Assembly (NCBI GenBank): GCA_947254205.1 | Contig: CAMYCE010000037.1 | Location: 1 to 18,900 of the forward strand | Origin: an uncultured Prevotellaceae bacterium | GTDB taxonomy: Bacteria > Bacteroidota > Bacteroidia > Bacteroidales > Muribaculaceae | Length of the DNA stretch: 18,900 nucleotides | Reading direction: 5' to 3' | Shown here: positions 15,241 through 18,900 of the stretch, one piece after another | How the letters are laid out: each line of letters opens with the position of its first letter | How positions within the stretch are numbered: the first letter of the stretch is position 1 | Made by a program: the position numbers and the translations under genes | Notes under the pieces: model-generated | The model's input: only the letters and a program-made list of their open reading frames with translations | Told to the model about the DNA's origin: nothing | The model's database searches: none

Positions 15241-15421
15241 CCCCAATCGGTCATTAGGTCGCAATAAGAAAATATCTTAGGCTTTCCCTTGCCTTTATCA
15301 TTTATTTTGGTTCTTTTTGACTGCTTTTTCGGTTGTTTAGCCCGCTAAACGCCCTCAAAATCAATCAAAAATTACTCAAAATAATTTGACAAAAACAAAG
15401 AAACCTAATGACCGATTTGGG
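15241..15421. repeat. ~181-bp element bounded by 19-bp imperfect inverted repeats (MITE-like or structured intergenic repeat)
   Basis: The left end CCCCAATCGGTCATTAGGT (15241-15259) and the right end ACCTAATGACCGATTTGGG (15403-15421) are inverted copies matching at 18 of 19 positions. The interior is AT-rich and non-coding, and holds a perfect 7-bp inverted repeat (GTTTAGC 15335-15341, GCTAAAC 15344-15350). The element starts right after the S4-gene stop codon. Part of its left end recurs at 18865-18900. No clear target-site duplication was found, and there is no transposase inside. Confidence 0.65.
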
Positions 15422-15467
15422 ATTCCCCACCTCTCTCCCCTCTCACTTCTTCTCTACTCCTCACAAA

Positions 15468-15522
15468 AAACACACCGCTTGTGGCACAAAAGTGAAACTC
15501 ACAAGCGGTGTGTTTGTTTTTA
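15468..15522. terminator. Bidirectional terminator between the S4 cluster and the metallophosphoesterase
   Basis: AAACACACCGCTTGTG (15468-15483) pairs with CACAAGCGGTGTGTTT (15500-15515), 16 bp perfect with a 16-base loop. GTTTTTAT follows on the plus strand. On the minus strand the stem is also followed by a T-run (A-run 15465-15470). This suits the convergent genes on both sides. Confidence 0.88.
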
Positions 15523-15536
15523 TCTACAAGTGCGCC

Positions 15537-17366
15537 CTAAGGCTTTGAGATGCGATAAATTTGGCCTTCAATCAATGAGCAATACACGTTGCCATCGCTA
15601 TCAACATCAAAGCCATTGACCTCGCTACTACCCATGCGATAGGTGAACAATTGCCGATGGGTCGAAGCATCAACCACCACCAACTTGCCACGGCGGCTAC
15701 CCACATAGATGTAGCCCTCATGCTCCAACACAATGCAAGGAGCGTGCTCATAGCCCAAGCCTAAATCAATTTTCCACAACAACTTGTAATCGTTGCCCTC
15801 GGTGCTCATCGCCACAAGCTCGCCGTCCATAGTTTTGGCATAGGCTACTTTGCCATCTTGACTCATGCCCAAGCTCTCTCGCACCTTGTTCTCATTTTTC
15901 TCGCGCCACAGTTGATGACCCGAATTGCGGTCGATAGCCGTTGCCACACGATCGGGGGCCACAATCAGCACCTTGCTATTGGCGACAACCGGCACCACAT
16001 TGCCCGGGCTAAAGAGATTTTGCTTCACTCCATTATTCCACGACCATTGCAGGCTGCCTGTGTGGCGGTCGAGGGCACGCAAATTGGTATCCCAAGCTCC
16101 AAATATCACTTGCCCTGCATCGACCACGGGAGCGGCTTGGCAATAGTTGTCGATGCTATCAAAATGCCACAGCATTTTATGCTTCTTCACGTTCCAAGCC
16201 TGAAAAGTCTTATAGCCACCTTGATAGAGAATGTCATCTTTAATCACGCCATCGGCCACATAGGGGCCTGCAGCCTTGTGCTCAAACTCTATCTTGCCGT
16301 TGCGCTTGTTGAGCCACAAGAGTCGCTTGTCGGCAGTGGGAAGCACTACATAGCGAGAGTCGACTGCCGGGCGAGAAAAGAGCATGGCATTGGTCTTATA
16401 TTGCCACTTCACCTGTGCTGTGCGCTTGTCGAGAGCTTTGAGAATGCCCAGCGAATTGCCAAAATACACACAATCGCCATCAACACCAAGGCGGGTGAAA
16501 ATCGAGGCATCGTCGGCATAGAGCCGGTCAATCTTGAAGCCATGAGTGTCGGGATCGACACCGGCATAAAAGTCCTCGGTATAGTAGTCAAGATTTATTT
16601 TATAGGCAAACATCACCTCAGCCCTGCGCCCAATGCGCTTGTTATAGGCATAAATCCAGCTATGCTCAAGGTCGATGTCGAGCATGGTGTAGCCATAGTC
16701 GCCACCGCCCATGTCGAGGGCACGCACAATCAAGCCATTGATGCCATGTGTTTCATAGAGTCGCCAGCTGTGGTAGTGACCACATTGGTGGGTAACAACG
16801 GGATATTTCTTGAGCACTTCCACATAGTCGAGATAGTTATCCAAATCGTCGAGCAACGGATAATGATTCACACTAAGCACTTTCATGCCCGGTTTCACCT
16901 GTTGAGCCAAAGTTTTATCAAGCCAAATCAAGTCTTCTTGCTTGATGTGACCGTCACCCATTTTCATGAAAGGCCCACAATTCATGCCCACAACAACAAG
17001 GCTGTCGATAGTGAACACAAAGCGGTCGCTCCCCCAAATGTCGTTAAACGTCTTGCACGCACTTTGGCTCCACGTGTTTTCATGATTGCCGGGAATCACA
17101 TAAAGAGGTTTAGTTAGGCCGTCAAGAATCGACTTCACATTGTGCAACTGCTCATCGCTCCCCTCGTTGGTGAGGTCGCCCGAGAGCAAAACTGCATCAA
17201 CATCACTCTCATTAATTTCCACAATAGCAGCCTTGAGTTTTTCTTCGTTGGCATTGCCTGGGGTGACATGAATGTCGCTTAAAATTGCAAATTTTTGTGC
17301 CTCTACTGCAATGGCAAATAATACAGCTAAAAATAGGCAACAAAATCTAAAATGCTTGTTGAACAT
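15537..17366 (-). CDS. Secreted metallophosphoesterase fused to a PQQ-type beta-propeller
   Basis: Residues 1-23 are a signal peptide, with probable cleavage at VEA-QKF. A calcineurin-like phosphoesterase domain (about 25-250) carries the full metal-ligand set: D31 and H33 (SDIHV), D64 (SGDLTNEG), N94 and H95 (GNHE), H168 (VNHYP), H197 and H199 (GHYH). From about 280 to 609 come roughly seven PQQ-like blades with the recurring pattern LxALDxxTGxxxW (GILKALDKRTAQVKWQY, TNLRALDRHTGSLQWSW, TAIDRNSGHQLW). The mature protein is probably periplasmic or surface-exposed and cleaves a phosphoester whose identity the sequence does not reveal. The propeller may recruit substrate or partners; PQQ binding itself is not implied. 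It is monocistronic, convergent with the S4 cluster and divergent from the C1 peptidase. Confidence 0.9.
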   Translation of the reverse strand: MFNKHFRFCCLFLAVLFAIAVEAQKFAILSDIHVTPGNANEEKLKAAIVEINESDVDAVLLSGDLTNEGSDEQLHNVKSILDGLTKPLYVIPGNHENTWSQSACKTFNDIWGSDRFVFTIDSLVVVGMNCGPFMKMGDGHIKQEDLIWLDKTLAQQVKPGMKVLSVNHYPLLDDLDNYLDYVEVLKKYPVVTHQCGHYHSWRLYETHGINGLIVRALDMGGGDYGYTMLDIDLEHSWIYAYNKRIGRRAEVMFAYKINLDYYTEDFYAGVDPDTHGFKIDRLYADDASIFTRLGVDGDCVYFGNSLGILKALDKRTAQVKWQYKTNAMLFSRPAVDSRYVVLPTADKRLLWLNKRNGKIEFEHKAAGPYVADGVIKDDILYQGGYKTFQAWNVKKHKMLWHFDSIDNYCQAAPVVDAGQVIFGAWDTNLRALDRHTGSLQWSWNNGVKQNLFSPGNVVPVVANSKVLIVAPDRVATAIDRNSGHQLWREKNENKVRESLGMSQDGKVAYAKTMDGELVAMSTEGNDYKLLWKIDLGLGYEHAPCIVLEHEGYIYVGSRRGKLVVVDASTHRQLFTYRMGSSEVNGFDVDSDGNVYCSLIEGQIYRISKP

Positions 17367-17414
17367 AAAAAAATTTAGTCTAATAATTGTTAGGTTAAAA
17401 AAATTTCAGGAACA

Positions 17415-17422
17415 CAAAGATA
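17415..17422 (-). promoter_or_regulatory. Candidate -7 box of the metallophosphoesterase gene
   Basis: On the minus strand this reads TATCTTTG, matching TAnnTTTG, 48 bases before the ATG at 17366. A -33 TTTG at the standard spacing is not clear. Confidence 0.45.
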
Positions 17423-17473
17423 CAACTAATCGTCAAAAAACCGAAAACCAACCTACATAACAGCTAAAAAGAA

Positions 17474-17505
17474 TTTGCGCAAACGAGCCTAAATTACTAC
17501 TTTTG
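17474..17505 (+). promoter_or_regulatory. Promoter of the C1 peptidase gene
   Basis: TTTG (17474-17477), a 20-base spacer and TACTTTTG (17498-17505) match the Bacteroidetes consensus exactly, giving a leader of about 34 bases before the ATG at 17546. Confidence 0.8.
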
Positions 17506-17545
17506 CACATATTATTCTTAAAACAACTAAACAAAACTCTACACA

Positions 17546-18751
17546 ATGAAGTATCTTTTATGTAGCCTTTTAGCCCTGGGCATGACCTGCAACGCTATGG
17601 CTGAAGACAAGGTAGTGAATCCTGACAGCACAGGATTTAAATTTACCGACATCAAGGTAGTGAAAACTACTCCAGTAAAAGACCAACACAAATCGGGTAC
17701 TTGCTGGTGCTATTCTACCAACACTTTCTTTGAAAGCGAAATCTTGCGCAAAACTGGCAAGAGCATTCACTTGAGCGAAGGTTTCCCCGTGTGGCATTGC
17801 TACTACGACAAAGCAGTTAAATACATCAGAATGGACGGTGCCATCAACTTTGCCGAAGGTGGCTCGGCCGAAGACGTGGTTTACTCGTGGAGAAACTATG
17901 GCGTTGTGCCCAACGAGGTTTACACTGGCATGACAAACGGTGAGAAGAAATTCAACACCAGCGAGCTCACTTCGATTCTCACAGGCTTTGTGAACGTAGT
18001 GAACAAGAAACAACTCAAAAAGCTCACTCCATCGTGGCTCGAAGGCTACAAGGGCGTGCTCGATGCCTACATGGGCAAATTGCCCGAAACCTTCACTTGG
18101 GAAGGCAAAACCTACACTCCCAAGAGCTTTGCCGAGTCGTTGCCCATCAATCTCGACGACTATGTGGGCATTGCCTCGTTTACTCACCACCCATTCTACA
18201 AGCCCTTCCAACTCGAAGTGGCCGACAACTGGTTGTGGACCAACTATCAAAATGTGAAGATTGAAGAATTGCTCGAAATCGTGAACAACGCCATCGACAA
18301 AGGCTACACCGTGGCTTGGGGTGCCGATGTGAGCGAAAAAGGCTTCAAGTGGCGCAAAGGCTATGCAATTTTGCCCGTAGCCAAAGAAATGCCCGACCTC
18401 AAGGGTAGCGACATGGACCGCTGGACCAAGATGAGCGATAAAGATCAAGAAGAAGAAATGTGGGCAATCAAGGGCCCTGTTGAAGAACAAGTGGTGACTC
18501 AAGAGAGCCGTCAAGAAATGTTTGAAAACAAAGAAACAACCGACGACCATGGCATGGTGATCATGGGCAAGGCGGTTGACCAAAAGGGTAACAAATATTT
18601 CAAGGTCCAAAATAGCTGGAACACCAACCAACTCTATGACGGATACTTCTATGTGAGCGAAGCATTCTTCAAGGCCAAAACCATGGATATTCTTGTAAAC
18701 AAAGAAGCTATACCAGCCAGCATCGCTAAAAAAATGGGTATCAAGAAATAA
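17546..18751 (+). CDS. Secreted C1-family cysteine peptidase, bleomycin hydrolase/PepC type
   Basis: The 401-residue protein has a signal peptide at about 1-19 (MKYLLCSLLALGMTCNAMA). It is followed by a papain-fold domain of the C1B type. The oxyanion Q47 and catalytic C53 lie in VKDQHKSGTCW, the histidine H335 in DDHGMV, and the asparagine N356 in VQNSWN, so the active site is complete. C1B enzymes are usually cytosolic hexameric aminopeptidases; this version is predicted to be exported, as are several Bacteroidales relatives, so it may trim peptides in the periplasm or outside the cell. C1B enzymes use their C-terminal residues to limit access to the active site; here the end is KKMGIKK. 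It is transcribed alone from a clear promoter and ends in a strong palindrome. Confidence 0.92.
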   Translation: MKYLLCSLLALGMTCNAMAEDKVVNPDSTGFKFTDIKVVKTTPVKDQHKSGTCWCYSTNTFFESEILRKTGKSIHLSEGFPVWHCYYDKAVKYIRMDGAINFAEGGSAEDVVYSWRNYGVVPNEVYTGMTNGEKKFNTSELTSILTGFVNVVNKKQLKKLTPSWLEGYKGVLDAYMGKLPETFTWEGKTYTPKSFAESLPINLDDYVGIASFTHHPFYKPFQLEVADNWLWTNYQNVKIEELLEIVNNAIDKGYTVAWGADVSEKGFKWRKGYAILPVAKEMPDLKGSDMDRWTKMSDKDQEEEMWAIKGPVEEQVVTQESRQEMFENKETTDDHGMVIMGKAVDQKGNKYFKVQNSWNTNQLYDGYFYVSEAFFKAKTMDILVNKEAIPASIAKKMGIKK

Positions 18752-18793
18752 GCAACTATCAAGTTAGTTTAAACGATAAACAACAAGTAGCAC

Positions 18794-18825
18794 AGAGGGA
18801 GTGTCAAAATTTTGGCACTCCCTCT
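18794..18825 (+). terminator. 32-bp near-perfect palindrome after the C1 peptidase gene
   Basis: AGAGGGAGTGTCAAAA (18794-18809) is followed immediately by TTTTGGCACTCCCTCT (18810-18825), 16 pairs with one T-G. As RNA it would fold with AAAATTTT in or near the loop. No T-tract follows directly, but the position 42 bases after the stop codon suggests a transcript end. Confidence 0.7.
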
Positions 18826-18864
18826 CTCTATGCTTAGCCATAAAAAAAAACGGCTCGCCCTATT

Positions 18865-18900
18865 TTAACCCCAATTCATTAGGCCGCATGAAGATAATAT
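18865..18900 (+). repeat. Partial second copy of the intergenic inverted-repeat element, cut by the window edge
   Basis: From TTAACCCCAAT onward this aligns with the left end of the element at 15241: TAACCCCAAT, a 3-base gap, TCATTAGG, CGCA, then AAGA and AATAT near the end. About 31 of 35 aligned positions agree. Both copies lie downstream of plus-strand genes in the same orientation. Confidence 0.55.

Noticed and set aside
15386..15619. 77-codon plus-strand frame near the S4-gene end
   Set aside because: It crosses the right inverted repeat, the bidirectional terminator and the end of the metallophosphoesterase gene; it cannot be a plausible protein gene.
15858..17117. 419-codon plus-strand frame
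   Set aside because: It is wholly antisense to the metallophosphoesterase, whose motifs are unmistakable; the protein shows only the His/Ile/Val-rich bias of a shadow frame.
17570..18631. 353-codon minus-strand frame
   Set aside because: It is a shadow of the C1 peptidase gene, with no promoter box or domain, and a Phe/His/Val-rich composition typical of antisense frames here.
1..18900. CRISPR arrays, tRNA or rRNA genes, complete insertion sequences
   Set aside because: No regularly spaced repeats, no tRNA cloverleaf or rRNA-like stretch, and no transposase were recognised on reading; a tRNAscan or Infernal search would be decisive.

Overview
The window looks like the chromosome of a gut Bacteroidales bacterium, probably Muribaculaceae or a close relative; the genus-level placement is inference. 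Three things point this way. Many genes have the Bacteroidetes promoter signature (about TTTG, 19-21 bases, TAnnTTTG) instead of -35/-10 boxes, with AT-rich start regions lacking Shine-Dalgarno sequences. The gene families are typical of the group: a long PPi-dependent phosphofructokinase, single-chain pyruvate:ferredoxin oxidoreductase, an HxxEH-less M16 peptidase-like protein, a secreted bleomycin-hydrolase-type C1 peptidase, and an rplY-pth-S4 cluster. The left edge carries the start of a Bacteroides-type tyrosine recombinase.

Layout. 1-328 (minus) is the N-terminal part of a mobile-element integrase, cut by the window edge. The GC-richer, gene-free stretch that follows (to about 600) probably holds the end of the integrated element and its junction with the host chromosome. 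677-2767 is a two-gene plus-strand unit: kdsB (CMP-Kdo synthesis for LPS) and an M16-family protein. 2910-4595 is pfp with its own promoter and a clear terminator. 4721-5761 (minus) is a membrane-anchored protein that reads as a degenerate PP2C phosphatase. Divergent from it, 5984-9526 is nifJ, with the best promoter in the window. It converges on a Crp/Fnr-family regulator (9663-10352, minus), which lies downstream of hisS (10542-11909, minus) with a terminator between them.

12134-13309 holds two consecutive small Ala/Lys/Glu-rich lipoproteins. 13453-15240 is the plus-strand cluster rplY (L25/Ctc with an apparent insertion), pth and an Hsp15-like S4 protein, all linked to ribosome function. 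15241-15421 is a roughly 180-bp non-coding block bounded by 19-bp imperfect inverted repeats. A diverged copy of its left end reappears at the right edge (18865-18900), suggesting a dispersed repeat family. 15537-17366 (minus) is a secreted metallophosphoesterase fused to a PQQ-type beta-propeller, divergent from a secreted C1 peptidase (17546-18751).

Functionally this is mostly housekeeping: fermentative central metabolism (PPi-PFK, PFOR), translation and its quality control, LPS precursor synthesis, and cell-envelope or secreted proteins. The less ordinary content is the integrated-element border, the pseudo-phosphatase, the repeat-built lipoproteins and the inverted-repeat family. I saw no tRNA, rRNA, CRISPR array or insertion sequence.
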